Below, one piece after another: positions 21,771-32,210 of a DNA stretch of 64,000 nucleotides (the first letter of the stretch is position 1; the number at the start of each line of letters is the position of its first letter). This stretch comes from Ricordea florida (lineage: Eukaryota > Cnidaria > Anthozoa > Corallimorpharia > Ricordeidae), in NCBI GenBank assembly GCA_949710005.1, contig OX453282.1, forward strand, positions 16,390,709 to 16,454,708, in the 5' to 3' direction. The position numbers and the translations under genes are program-made. The notes beneath the pieces were generated by a model. That model did no database searches, was not told where the DNA came from, and worked only from the letters and a program-made list of their open reading frames with translations.

Positions 21771-22189
21771 CATTGTAGGTGGTTCAGTATTTGGAATGGT
21801 AGGAAATGGGCACTGACAAAAGTGTTGTGGCTCTATGGGTGGTGGATTGGAAAGCTTAGCAGCGTGACGAAAAACTAGCAGGAATAAACGTGGTGAAAAC
21901 GGAGGGAGGGAGAAGAAGACGATTAAACAAATAGATAACTTAAGGTGCTTGGTGGTAAGAAATATAAACAAACTACAAAACTGGAGGGCTTGTAGTTAAG
22001 ACGACGAGGGACAGCGAGTGACTAATTAGGCAGGTGTTACTTTAACGAGTACTCAATAACATGCTCCAATATCAATGGCACAGAAATGAATTTCTTTTAA
22101 CAAAAAATAGACCTAAGTTAAGCGAAAAGATTGCGATAACTAGGGAAGTGTTAAAAGGTCCTACCATTCACAAATTGCATGGCTAAGCA

Positions 22190-22205
22190 CCCGGATTCTC
22201 CACCA
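22190..22205 (-). promoter_or_regulatory. Primer-binding-site-like sequence
   Basis: Minus strand TGGTGGAGAATCCGGG, 12 nt inside the right direct repeat. It starts with TGG and, by recollection, is one base from the complement of an alanine tRNA 3' end. It supports reading the right repeat as the 5' LTR of a minus-strand retroelement. Confidence 0.5.
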
Positions 22206-22217
22206 GTGTACCGGTAT

Positions 22218-22365
22218 TGTTGTTCGGGGAATTACTTCTTCCTCGCTGGCAGCAGAGAGGTATCCTCGGCAACTGGAATCTTGACAAGGAGTGCAACTCT
22301 TTCTTCACAACAAGGCTAATCTCGTTTATTTCACAATGCGTTACTCGTTTTATGGCCTCTTTACA
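22218..22365 (-). repeat. LTR-like direct repeat, right (5') copy
   Basis: 148 bp with TG...CA ends; partner of 8678-8825. Only six differences separate the copies, so the block is younger than the Polinton's decay would suggest, if both are LTRs of one insertion. Confidence 0.6.
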
Positions 22366-23231
22366 GGAGATTATCTAAGGTACTTATTTATTCATTAAAT
22401 CAACATCCGTAACGAGACTATATGTGTGAATCTGACACAACGGGACCAATAGGAAATGTGAGGAATGATCAAGTCATACCCTTAGTAGTAATTCAGGAAG
22501 GGCTAGTACGTTTAATTGGTTGGCAGGTAGAATAGTTAATTAGCTAGGGATAGAGGCAAATCTGGGAGCTGTGAAAAGTTAACCCATGCCTAAAATTGTA
22601 GCAGGATTTACACTTACCTAATAGCGTTGTTAGTCGTTTTAGCGCTTACCTTATAGCGTTACTAGTTGTTAATCTAGAAGGCGACTTAAAGAGCAGGTGG
22701 AAACAGGAGAGGTGTTTCCCGCGTAAAGCAAAAGTGAAAGGGATAATCAACAAGCTAAGGTCGTCAATATTTCTTATTGATTTCGCGCCAGACTACACTA
22801 TAATTAAAGTAGACTAAAATATATATCGTCACAAATGTTCGGTTGGCTCCATTACATTCCAAGGCATTTTTTAAAAGGTTTTTAAATATATAATAATTAA
22901 AGAAAAATTGATAAGGGCTAAAAATTTTACTGTTTGGTGATTTGTATCTGAGTGTGGCTTTAGTGGCTTTTAATTTAACCAACGCCTGTAAAGAAGAAAA
23001 CAAAAAAAACATACATAAAACTTGTGAATTAAAAAATTAAAGAATCCAAAAAAAAAAACGAAGTTCCCATCATTTTACTTTGGGGGGTTCGAATAAACGA
23101 CGAACGCGTCTTATGTATAACACTCTACATAATAACAACATTGAACGGAATTCGGTCTCCGAGGTCGTCATTCTTCTTTCTTGCTTATACAAAGCATAGT
23201 GGCACATTTCTTTATAGGTATAAAGACAAAC
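22366..23231. other. Polinton left arm continued, no clear gene
   Basis: AT-rich. A minus-strand frame at 22764-23012 has lysine/phenylalanine-biased composition and no domain. I see no promoter or repeat here. Confidence 0.4.
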
Positions 23232-23540
23232 TTAAAATGATTGTAACCGATTTCGAACGTCACATATGGCAAGAAATAAATAATAAAAAGGTACAATCAC
23301 GAAAGTCAAACCAAACATAACTTCTAGAATAATTATCAATGTGTATGTCTGGAATTCTGGGTCCTGCAATAAGGCATCCTTGACCTCTTCAGATACCATG
23401 ATGTAGTTATTTGGCAACTGCTTCCTGCAGTGCGGGAAGTCAAAACGTCTGCTGTTCAACCAACTATGTAAGTACGGATCACAGAGTGGCTTTTGCAACA
23501 GGGGAATGGTGGATTGGCTGCTCCTTCAAAAAAAAACAAT
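23232..23540 (-). CDS. Polinton minus-strand membrane-protein exon
   Basis: The open frame runs from an acceptor-like TTTTTTTTTGAAG at about 23527 to a stop at 23232. There is no good ATG, so it is probably a second exon. It encodes a Cys-containing lead (CDPYLHSW...HCRKQLP) and one or two hydrophobic segments (TLIIILEVMFGLTFVIVPFYYLFLAI). It lies just downstream of the Ser/Pro-rich frame at 23595-23855 and may be spliced to it. Function unknown; a small membrane protein in an accessory arm would fit host interaction, as inference only. Confidence 0.4.
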
Positions 23541-23594
23541 GCAATTTCCTTGAATAGGAGGATCCCTTTGGAGGGTTGGTTGCTCGGGTCGTTG

Positions 23595-23855
23595 CTAAAC
23601 AGTTGGGGTACTGGGTGGTGTTGCTGCAGATTCATTAGCGGTTAATGACTGCTCGTCATAAGCATCATCAGCCGTTGAGGTGGATGGCTGCTCATCAACA
23701 GTTGATGGGGTGGATGACCCGGCTTCACTAAAATTCAAATTAATCACATGGGACGACCTAGAATGCGAGGGCGATACAGGGTCACTGGAAGAAGGTGGGG
23801 TTGTCGCTGGTCTTTTGGCGTCATTTCTCTGGCTCTGCTGTCTGCAATTGGGCAT
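23595..23855 (-). CDS. Ser/Thr/Pro-rich Polinton protein, unknown
   Basis: ATG at 23855 gives 86 codons. The start is basic (MPNCRQQSQRNDAKRP); the rest is disordered Ser/Pro/Thr/Asp. An upstream TATATAAG box (23958-23965, minus) sits about 100 bp before the ATG, and a TATA box for the opposite direction lies at 24126, so this is one half of a divergent promoter. No domain recognised. Confidence 0.45.
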   Translation of the reverse strand: MPNCRQQSQRNDAKRPATTPPSSSDPVSPSHSRSSHVINLNFSEAGSSTPSTVDEQPSTSTADDAYDEQSLTANESAATPPSTPTV

Positions 23856-23957
23856 CTTGGCCGTCAAAATGGAAGAAAAGGAGTACAAATTTAACCTTTA
23901 TCACCTTCGCCTACAAAGAGATGAGTGAAAAGACACCGACCGGAAGCAGCGTTATCG

Positions 23958-23965
23958 CTTATATA
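23958..23965 (-). promoter_or_regulatory. TATA box for the minus-strand accessory gene
   Basis: TATATAAG on the minus strand, about 100 bp upstream of the ATG at 23855. It is the only such box between the divergent frames on this side. Confidence 0.5.
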
Positions 23966-24125
23966 CTTTTTGGGGAAAAACCGGCTGAAACCGATTTTAA
24001 AAACTTGTTGTTGATAGGAGTTACCCCCCACCCAACTCCATGAATTGTTTTTTTTTTTTTAAATGTAAGGAAACGAGATTTTTTAAACCTGATTATAAAA
24101 AAGGGTTGGGTCCCAAAAGGAAATG

Positions 24126-24132
24126 TATAAAA
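24126..24132 (+). promoter_or_regulatory. TATA box for the Polinton plus-strand genes
   Basis: TATAAAA lies 47 bp before the ATG at 24173, with an initiator-like TCATTTT about 30 bp downstream of it. It heads the whole plus-strand gene series that runs from here to about 40973. Confidence 0.55.
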
Positions 24133-24172
24133 TGATGAGTTTTGGTGTTCTCGATATCATTTTACCAACAAG

Positions 24173-24768
24173 ATGAACAAAGAAACTAAAGAGACTGTGG
24201 AAGCTCAATTCTCTCGAGTTTACTTTGAATGTGTTTGGAACAGAGTCAAGATTTTGGCGAATGAGGCCTGTTATGGATGTTCTTATAGAATTCCATATAT
24301 GGAGGATCATCGAATATGTCAATTGTCCGATGATGAGATGGTCACGAGATTTATGTCGAAAGCTTTGGAATTCGTTAAACCAAACGATGTGGTTCGACCT
24401 TGGTTGCAATCTTGTGCAGCGTTAGGACTCACCATTCCCCAAATAACTTGTTTCGACACGAAATGGGTGACTCGTCAATTTTCTCGTCCTGAAAATCGAG
24501 CCATTCTACTTGGATTGATGATTGATGGAGAAATTATTACACCCGCTGTGAATGATAATGAATTGTTGCAAGTAAGGCTCGAATTGAAGCACAACAGAAG
24601 GAGATCGATGATGAAGCACAACAGCAGGAACAAGAGATCGATGATGATGATGATGATGATAAATTGTTGAAGGCAGTGTCTCAAATCGAAGCACAACAGC
24701 AGGAACAAGGGCAAATTGTTCAACCTGTTGCTTTTGATATGGATAAGTTTGAATGGCCAGAATTTTGA
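24173..24768 (+). pseudogene. Polinton gene upstream of PolB, unknown (acidic C-terminus)
   Basis: ATG at 24173. The first about 135 codons encode a compact protein with conserved-looking Cys and Trp (YGCSYRIPYMEDHRICQLSDDEMV). A single-base shift near 24585 moves the remainder into another frame, where a Gln/Glu/Asp-rich repeat (EAQQQEQ twice, with a run of Asp) ends in FDMDKFEWPEF at 24768. The acidic-aromatic tail resembles an activation or clamp-type motif. Position directly before PolB is typical for an early Polinton gene. Function unknown. Confidence 0.6.
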
Positions 24769-24810
24769 ACTTATTTATTTTCTTTTTTTCTTAAAAAAAA
24801 ACTATTTGCA

Positions 24811-27800
24811 GTGAACAAGTTGGGGGAAGGCGGGCTAACTATAGATTGAAAGAACAGAATCGTCGACGTGTTCTCAAGTTCAATACTTCTGGTATTGCTT
24901 GAATGTTCAAGAAGGAATAACCAATTTGAATAATGTATTGGAAAATATGATTCAAGATGTGACCCGTCGAATAAATGAACGAGATCAAATTCGTTTTGTT
25001 ATGTAAAGTCGTGAGTTGACTACACCCATTAGTCTACTGTTTATGCCTATGGAAGAACGTACTTCTCAAAGAATTATGTTTGAAGTTGAACGAGTGTTGC
25101 AATCGTATGAAGAACTGTACCTTAATCAAAGGTTTGATGTTAACTTGATGCATGTGGCTCTTCCCACCAGAAGTGGGAGAAAGAAAGTCATTAACATGTC
25201 CAAATTTGTGAAAGATAAACACTGTTTTGTTCGTATAAGTAATAAAGATGAACTATGTATGGCGAGAGCCATAGTGGTGGGTATTGCTAAACTGGAGAAC
25301 GATTCCAAGAACAATGACATATGTCGTGGTAGAAACGTACAAAGAACAAGCGCGTTGGAATTACATCACAAAGCAGGAGTTCCAACACAGAGATGTGGAA
25401 TCGGAGAGGTGAAAAAGTTTCAAGCAATATTGACAGGTTATCAATTGGTGATTGTCAGTGCCGATCATTTTAACAGTATTATTTACAAGGGTCCCACCAA
25501 AGAGAAAGTGATTTACTTATACCTTCATGCTGGTCATTACGATGTTATTACTTCTATGCCTTTGGAATGTGAGAAGGGATATAACACAGAAGAAGGAAGA
25601 CATCATCAATGTACCAAGAAGTGTTTGTCCTCTTTTCAAGAAGGGTGTCGTGGTGACATATCCTCGTGGATAAACTGTGCATTATGTAGAAGATCGTTTC
25701 AAGGACCTGGATGTTTTAAAAATCATCGACGATCAGGACCTCAGCGTGATGTTTCTGTTTGTAATCAGTATATTAAATGTAAAGATTGCGACAAGATGTT
25801 GGATCGTTCTCGACGGAATGTCAATAAACACAAATGCGGAGAACTCATGTGTCTTACATGTGACAAATTTGTCGATAAGGATCATCAATGTCTTATGCAA
25901 ATACCAAAGCAAAGCAAGAAATGAAAGAGAGATGATGAGGTGAGGAAGGAAGATAGAACTTATTTGTTTTTTGATTTTGAATGTACTCAAGATACTGGTG
26001 TACGTGTACCCAGTCTTGTGGTGGTGCAAGATCAGAACGGGAAGGAATGGATTTTTAAAACCTGTGATGCATTTTGTGAATGGATGTTTGACGAAATGCA
26101 AGGATTCACAAGCATAGCGCACAACTTTAAAGGTTATGATGCGTATTTTATTTTGGATTATAACGTCAAACCAACCCTGGCTATGAACGGAAACAAGATC
26201 ATGTAGATGAAAGTTCCGGATGCTGATGTGCGATTTATTGACAGTTTGAGTTTTTTCCCATGGCTTTGGCGAAATTACCCAAGACTTTTGGAATGAAGGA
26301 ATTAAAGAAAGGGTATTTTCCACATTTCTTTATCGCGGAAGAAAATCAATTTTATGTGGGTCCTATACCTGATGTGCAGTACTATGATCCTGACAGTATG
26401 AAGCCGTGGCTTGCCTATGTGGCGCATCAGGATAATGTACTGATTCGGCATAGTAGAAATGAAGGAGAGAAACGCGCAGGACCGTATTTGTTGGATGGGT
26501 ATGTTTTTACCATGGTTGTATCAAATGTTTTCCTGTACAACCATGAATCCCATTAACACTTGTTTGATGTATGACTTGTATCAACACACATTGGAAAGAA
26601 CTACGTATTTGAAGAAACAAGGGATTGGAGTGGTGGAGACGTGGGAGTGTCAATGGTGAGAACTTACAAAGAACAAAGACGTGAAAGCATTTGTTGATGC
26701 ATTGGACTTTGTATCTCCTCTTAATCCACGTGATGCTTTTTATGGCGGTCGTACCAATGCAACCAAGTTGCTTGTGGAAGGGAAGAAAATCAAGTATGTC
26801 GATTTCACAAGTTTGTACCCAGACATTAACAAGAACGGTGTGTATTCCGTAGGTAATCCTAAAATATTCACTGTTAATTTGAACCCTGCAAATGTTGGAG
26901 AGTATTTTGGTATTATCAAGTGCGATGTTCTCGCACCCCGTGGATTATATCATCCTGTATTACCGTTCAAGTTTAACAAAAAACTCATGTTTGTATTATG
27001 TCGAGTTTGTGCAGAAAAATTGCAACAATCCTCCTGCGAGCACACAGATAACGAAAAAACATTTACTGGGACATGGGTGAGTTTGGAATTGGATTTGGCG
27101 CGCGAAATGGGGTATCAAGTGATGAAAGTACACGAAGTATTGCATTTTGACAAAAAAAACTAGGATGTTATTCAAAGACTATATAGATATGTTTTTGAAG
27201 AAAAAAGAAGAAGCATCTCGGTGGCCCTCTTGGTGTATGGAAGAAAACTATAAACTAAAGTACATTCAAGAGTATCATCAGCATGACTCTATTCCACTGG
27301 ATAAGGATAACATTAAGTACAATGCAGGAGCTCGCAGTGTTTGGAAACAAATACTCAACAACATATGGGGAAAATTGGGTCAACGTCCAAACAGACCCAC
27401 GACGGAAGTGGTGAATGAAACAAAACGCTTTTTTGAATTGTTCACTAGTGCAAGTGTAAATGTGAAAGATGTTCATCTTGTTTTCGATGAAATGGTTGAA
27501 GTGTGTTATACACAGGAAAATGACTTTGTCGAATCTTCAGACAGAACCAATGTTGTTTTGGCTGCCTTCACTACGGCCCAAGCCAGAAACAAATTGTATC
27601 GTGTCATGGAGAATTTGGGTGTAAGAGTTTGTTATTATGACACAGATAGTATCATTTATGTGTCAGAAGAAGGTCAGTGGGAACCCCCAATGGGTGATTA
27701 CCTGGGTGAACTTACCAATGAATTGAATGATGACGACTATATCACCACATTTGTTTCTGCGGGACCCAAGAATTAGGCTTACAAAACATGGAAAGGAAAA

Positions 27801-28046
27801 AACATGTGTAAAGTACGCGGATTCACTTTGAATGTTCGAACCTGTGAAAAAGTAAATTTTCATGCAGTGGTGGATATGGTGTGATGCAATGATCATGACC
27901 TTGTTACTGTTCATATTCCTCACAAGATTGTGCGTGACACCAAGAACAAACAATTACTAAGTCAACCTCAGGTCAAAAAATATAAATTGGTGTAAGATAA
28001 GAGTGTGATTCAACAAGACTATGACACATTACCCTACGGATATTAA
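24811..28046 (+). pseudogene. Protein-primed family B DNA polymerase (Polinton PolB), inactivated
   Basis: The N-terminal part has a Cys-rich zinc region (CALCRRSFQGPGCFKNH, CKDCDK, CLTCDKF). The 3'-5' exonuclease motifs are FFDFECTQD and IAHNFKGYDAYF. The polymerase motifs are A (YVDFTSLYPDINKNG), B (KQILNNIWGKLGQR) and C (YYDTDSIIYV), and the C-terminus ends DTLPYGY at 28046. This is the replicase of self-synthesising elements, which starts DNA synthesis from a protein primer. Breaks: TAA at 25004, TGA at 25922, TAG at 26204, frameshifts near 26255 and 27150, TGA at about 26657, TAG at about 27774 and a stop near 27882. All catalytic residues visible are retained, so decay followed loss of selection. 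Confidence 0.93.
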
Positions 28047-28779
28047 AGGTTGAACAACATTTTATTCGTCATTCTTGAAGTCATGTGGTGGAAAGAAGGA
28101 GCAGTTACTTTTTTTCCATTTTTCTCTTGAGCAAGACCATCTGTGAGGTCATCGCGGTCGAGATTTTTGAACGTTGATTCCAGCCTTCTCAATGGTAACC
28201 AATAAGTCGTCCTTAACGTCTTTATTATGGTTCCAAATAAGCAATAAGTCCTCCATAACTTCGAAGAAGATTAAGCTGTTGATAACCCATGCCATTGCAA
28301 GAATGGATCCAGAGTTGAGCCATGCGATGAAAACAAGTGTCCTGGCTATTCCTCAACATCATTTCCCATGTACAGTTCCGGATCTACAGAATTGTTGGAA
28401 AAAAGTGGAAAGACATCCAAGGTGTTGGGGACATGTAGCAGCTTTTATGCGAATGACTGATTTTCTATCATTATCGGTGGAACAAAAACAAACCATACTA
28501 ATGTGGATGGTATATCAAGATATGAAACTTCCTAGTTTATGGTGGTTGGTCATGACGTATTTGTATAATTTTGTCAGAATGAAATAAAACAGGCCAGATC
28601 GATGAAGTGTTACTTAGTTTTACAATGCCTTGCATGGGACGTGGATCTCTACCATCCGTATCGCTGAGAAACTTATTTAAACGCATTTGATGTCATGTTG
28701 CTTGTTGTAAAGGTATCGTAATTGAAATTTCTGATGATCAAGAGGAATATGAAGAACAAGAAGAAATGGAAGACGGAAA
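28047..28779 (+). pseudogene. Polinton gene between PolB and integrase, unknown
   Basis: The best frame (28174-28587) ends in a Trp/Met-rich helical segment (KQTILMWMVYQDMKLPSLWWLVMTYLYNF) after a Cys/His/Pro part. It lacks a credible ATG at its start. A short acidic stretch at 28708-28780 in another frame (DDQEEYEEQEEMEDG) precedes the integrase. I cannot assign either; they may be parts of one broken gene. Confidence 0.4.
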
Positions 28780-29857
28780 GACAGTCATTACCCATACTTC
28801 GCAGAATGTACTACAGTCCGCAAAAACCTGCTGCTTTTGTTGGCGTCAAGCGATTAGTCGGTGCTGCTCGCGTCAAAGGAATCAAACCATCCATAACAAG
28901 AAAATGGCTTGAAGTACCGTATACATTGCACAAACCTGTTCGGAAACACTTTAAACGTAGTCGTGTGGTTGTGAATGGTATGGACGAACAATGGCAAGCT
29001 GATCTTGTTGATGTACAAGCATTAAAATACGAGAATGATGGGTTTCGTTATCTTTTGACAGTAATTGATGTTCTATCCAAATATGCTTGGGTAGTGCCCT
29101 TAAAAGACAAGACGGGTAAAAGTTTGGTGAAGGCATTCGATTACATTTTCAAACAAGATGGTCGCATAGCTGATCGATTGCAAACGGATCAAGGGACGGA
29201 ATTTATGAATCAACAATTTCAAAAGTTTTTGGAATCCAAAGATGTGCACCATTTCGTCACGTATACCGAAACCAAAACCCAGATAGTGGAACGTTTTAAT
29301 AAAACATTGAAGACGCGCATGTGGCGGTTCATTACGCAGGCAAACGGTTATCGTTATCTGGACGATTTGAATGAATTAGTCAATAGTTACAATATTTCAA
29401 TCCATCGTAGTATCGGGACCACCCCCAACTTGGTAACACCAGCCAATGCTCAAGACGTGTGGCGTTATTTGTACGGTGACAATTTTGTGAAACGAGCGAA
29501 ACGGATGCGGTTCAGATTTAAAGTAAGAGATCAAGTTCGTATCTAGAAAAAGAGAGGTATTTTTGCAAAAGGCTACATACCCAGTTGGACGGAAGAAGTG
29601 TTTACTGTGACCAGACGTAATCGCACCATAGTACGCACGTATCGATGAAAAGAGTATGATGGAACCGAGATAAAAGGAACATTCTACGAACAAGAATTGG
29701 AACGAGTTCGGGTGAAAGAGGATGATTTTTTTCAAAGTGGAAACGATCCTCAAGACGAAAGGAAAAGGTCGTGGAAAAAAGTACCTAATACGATGGAGAG
29801 GTTGGCCAAGCAAATATGACCAATGGATCCCAGCAAGTTACATGAAGGGAATATAAA
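28780..29857 (+). pseudogene. Retroviral-type integrase with C-terminal chromodomain (Polinton INT)
   Basis: The DDE core is complete: WQADLVDV, LQTDQGTEF about 65 residues later, and QIVERFNKTLK. The usual lead LRRMYYSPQKPAAF is present. Downstream, a chromodomain (residues KYLIRWRGWPSKYDQWIPASYM) ends at a stop at 29857. Integrase inserts the linear element with a 6-bp duplication, as seen here (GATACT). Breaks: TAG at 29545, TGA at about 29646 and a frameshift near 29735, all between core and chromodomain. Chromodomains steer integration to marked chromatin in related elements. Confidence 0.93.
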
Positions 29858-29873
29858 ATAAACAAACAAAGGG

Positions 29874-31208
29874 ATGTTTCAAATTGTATTTCAATCATTG
29901 ACTATCAACATGTTGGTGCATGGGGATTTCTACTTGATTCTTTCAAGTAGCGTTATAAGCGATCGTTACTTGGACAACAAACCACATCACTACAAAGCAG
30001 AATTACCTCAAGAAGTTGTATTACAAGGAGAATGGAAAGTTGGATTGACCGAAATTGTGTTTTCCAAAACATGGTATCAACCCAGAAAGATATCGTTGAG
30101 TGAAAATGATATGAGTTGTCAATTCACTACTTGAGAAATCCTTTTGTCACGAAAGAACTTTCACCTGAACCATATCTTGGCTACTGCAGTGTGTTTGAGC
30201 ACGTGATGGATGCCATGGTTAGCGATTTAGCCGAGATTCAAATCGAATCCATTTATACTCCGGCAACAAGAATGGTCCGATGGAATATTCCAGCGGATCG
30301 AACCCTTAGATTACGATAACCCATGACCAGAGTACTGGGATTTGTTGCTTTGAGACATCCCGACTCTTCAGATTTGTCACAAGCACAAGATTATACGGTG
30401 GTATCAAGAACCAAACGGATAGATTCAAGATACCTGAAGGGGAAAATTGGTTTGAGCTCACTAATGATGATGATGAAACGATAGGAGTGAATCTTCGCCA
30501 CTTTATTGAAGCGAGTGATAATGATGTGGACTTCTGTGTTAACAACACCTGGACACAAAATTGGTTGTCAGATCTTATTGATGTGGATGATTACTATTCT
30601 CATCGTTTTCGTATTATATTAAGGCAACTGGCCAACACTTATTTCTTCATTGGTATCACCATGAAATACGAGCAAGAATAATTTCGTTTTGATCTTCAAC
30701 CAGGAGCCACATTCATGATCTCGTTACCGTTTGCACGCATACTTGGATTTGTTGATAATAATGATATTATGACACCTTACAGGGATGGACGATTTCGGAT
30801 TGATTCTTCTCTTCCCTAATTAAGGTTTGTTTGTATGCCTCAAGAAGAAGCCTAGACGTTTTACATCGATCCACCCGACGGGTCAAGGAAATACATACCC
30901 GTTGCTTATCGACCAGTGGAGTCCTTTTTTGTCGAATCCAATCTTGTCACTGAACCGTGGTTTGACGGTGGCAAAAAATCACGAGTGTTGCAATGGATCA
31001 CTCCTAACGAAAATCTTCAAGAAAGAGAACAGGAACACAAAGTATTTCGAACAATCATTACCACAAGATTTATCAACAACGTTTACATGAGATAGAAATT
31101 ATTTTGAAGACTGATACAGATAAAGAAGTTCCATTCTATGCAGGAACGGTGACAGTAAAACTTCACTTCAAAACCAAGGCTCATGTTACACCGGATTCCT
31201 CAACATGA
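29874..31208 (+). pseudogene. Penton-like minor capsid paralogue 1
   Basis: ATG at 29874, 16 nt after integrase. The N-terminus has the family signature: FYLILSSSVISDRYLDNKP, then GEWKVGLTEIVFSKTWY. The C-terminus is IEIILKTDTDKEVPFYAGTVTVKLHF, just before the stop at 31206. The long middle (about 30116-30800) has several frames and two stops (30317, 30679), and is longer than in paralogues 2 and 3. In Polintons and adintoviruses this family is read as the single jelly-roll penton. The stop overlaps the next ATG (ATGA at 31205-31208). Confidence 0.75.
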
Positions 31209-32210
31209 CTGAGATCTCTCCGTCGGATCTCTATCTCTATTTACCGAGCAATGCAAGCACCGATACGTATACTGACAATGATCCAACCGGTACGTTTCAC
31301 CGTAACCCTACTGAATACGCTTGAATTGTACGGTGAGTGGAAAGTGGCACTAGCTGGTATTGTCTACCCTCATTCGTGGGTCAACGGTGTGGTACCAACA
31401 CCCACTGATGGCGCAAGCAAAATCCAATCCAGTCATATAGGAAAAGTCCTTGCCTTACTTAGCGTGGACCGTCGACCTGATAAATACAACGATAAAACCA
31501 AGGATTACAAAGGTTGGGTAGCAGTCTACTTGGCCGAAGGTAACTACCAAACAGTGAGAGATGTTATGGAACGGATCGACCGTGCGTTACGAAAAGAATT
31601 TGGAAACGATGTGGTCAACATAGAATGGCAAATTAAAGAAGTCGATAATCACCCTGAAATCAATGTGAAGGCCATTTCCGCACTGGCCATCAATAGGTTT
31701 CTGTACAACCCTCTCGATCTCATCAATGAAATAGGTCCTGTTGGTTTGATAGAAGACGTGTTTGGTGCAATTGGTTGAGATTTTCTAAATGATGCGTATG
31801 GTTATGCCATGTTCGGTTTGGGATGATGGTTTTTGATGATATTCCTTCTCAGCAAACTTATGTGAATTACCGACTTGCAAATAAATTGGATGACACTATT
31901 CATTGGTTTGTCGGTGTACAAGATGGAAGTGGTGGTCTCAGTTTTCAAACCATGTACATTTATTCAGATAAAGTGGAATCACAAGTGGTGGGTGATGTAC
32001 GTGCCAATGTTCTTCGTGTTATTGCTCCACGAGGACAACCGAACGAAATTTGTTCATGAAAATTTTGCCAATCTCTTTTACAACCGTGTACGACTAAGTC
32101 GTTCTAACACCATCGAAGTCCTTTTAAGAGGAGACACAGGAGGACCAATTTCATTTAAGGGAGGTGTTGTTACAATCACGTTACATTTTCGAAAAAAGAA
32201 GAATGAATGA
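31205..32210 (+). pseudogene. Penton-like minor capsid paralogue 2
   Basis: ATG at 31205 overlaps the stop of paralogue 1. The start reads DLYLYLPSNASTDTYTDND; a 1-nt shift near 31285 leads to GEWKVALAGIVYPHSW. The C-terminal half has FQTMYIYSDKVESQVVGDVRANVLRVIAPRG and, after another shift near 32045, NTIEVLLRGDTGGPISFKGGVVTITLHF. Stops at 31776 and about 31823 interrupt the middle. The tail GDTG...VTLHF is shared with paralogues 1 and 3, which shows tandem duplication. Confidence 0.8.

Larger units (their letters stand above)
8678..22365 (-). mobile_element. Composite insertion bounded by 148-bp LTR-like direct repeats
   Basis: Two direct repeats, 8678-8825 and 22218-22365, differ at 6 of 148 positions and have TG...CA ends. 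Beside the inner edge of the right copy is a primer-binding-like site, and gag, protease and envelope-like frames run leftwards from it, so the right copy would be the 5' LTR. No reverse transcriptase or integrase is seen where it should follow protease. Instead an L1/Tx1-like element (about 14580-17640) and a DDE-type gene (10199-13300) occupy the interior. The outer flanks (AACAT and GGAGA) do not form a target duplication, so the block may be recombined rather than a single clean insertion. Confidence 0.6.
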
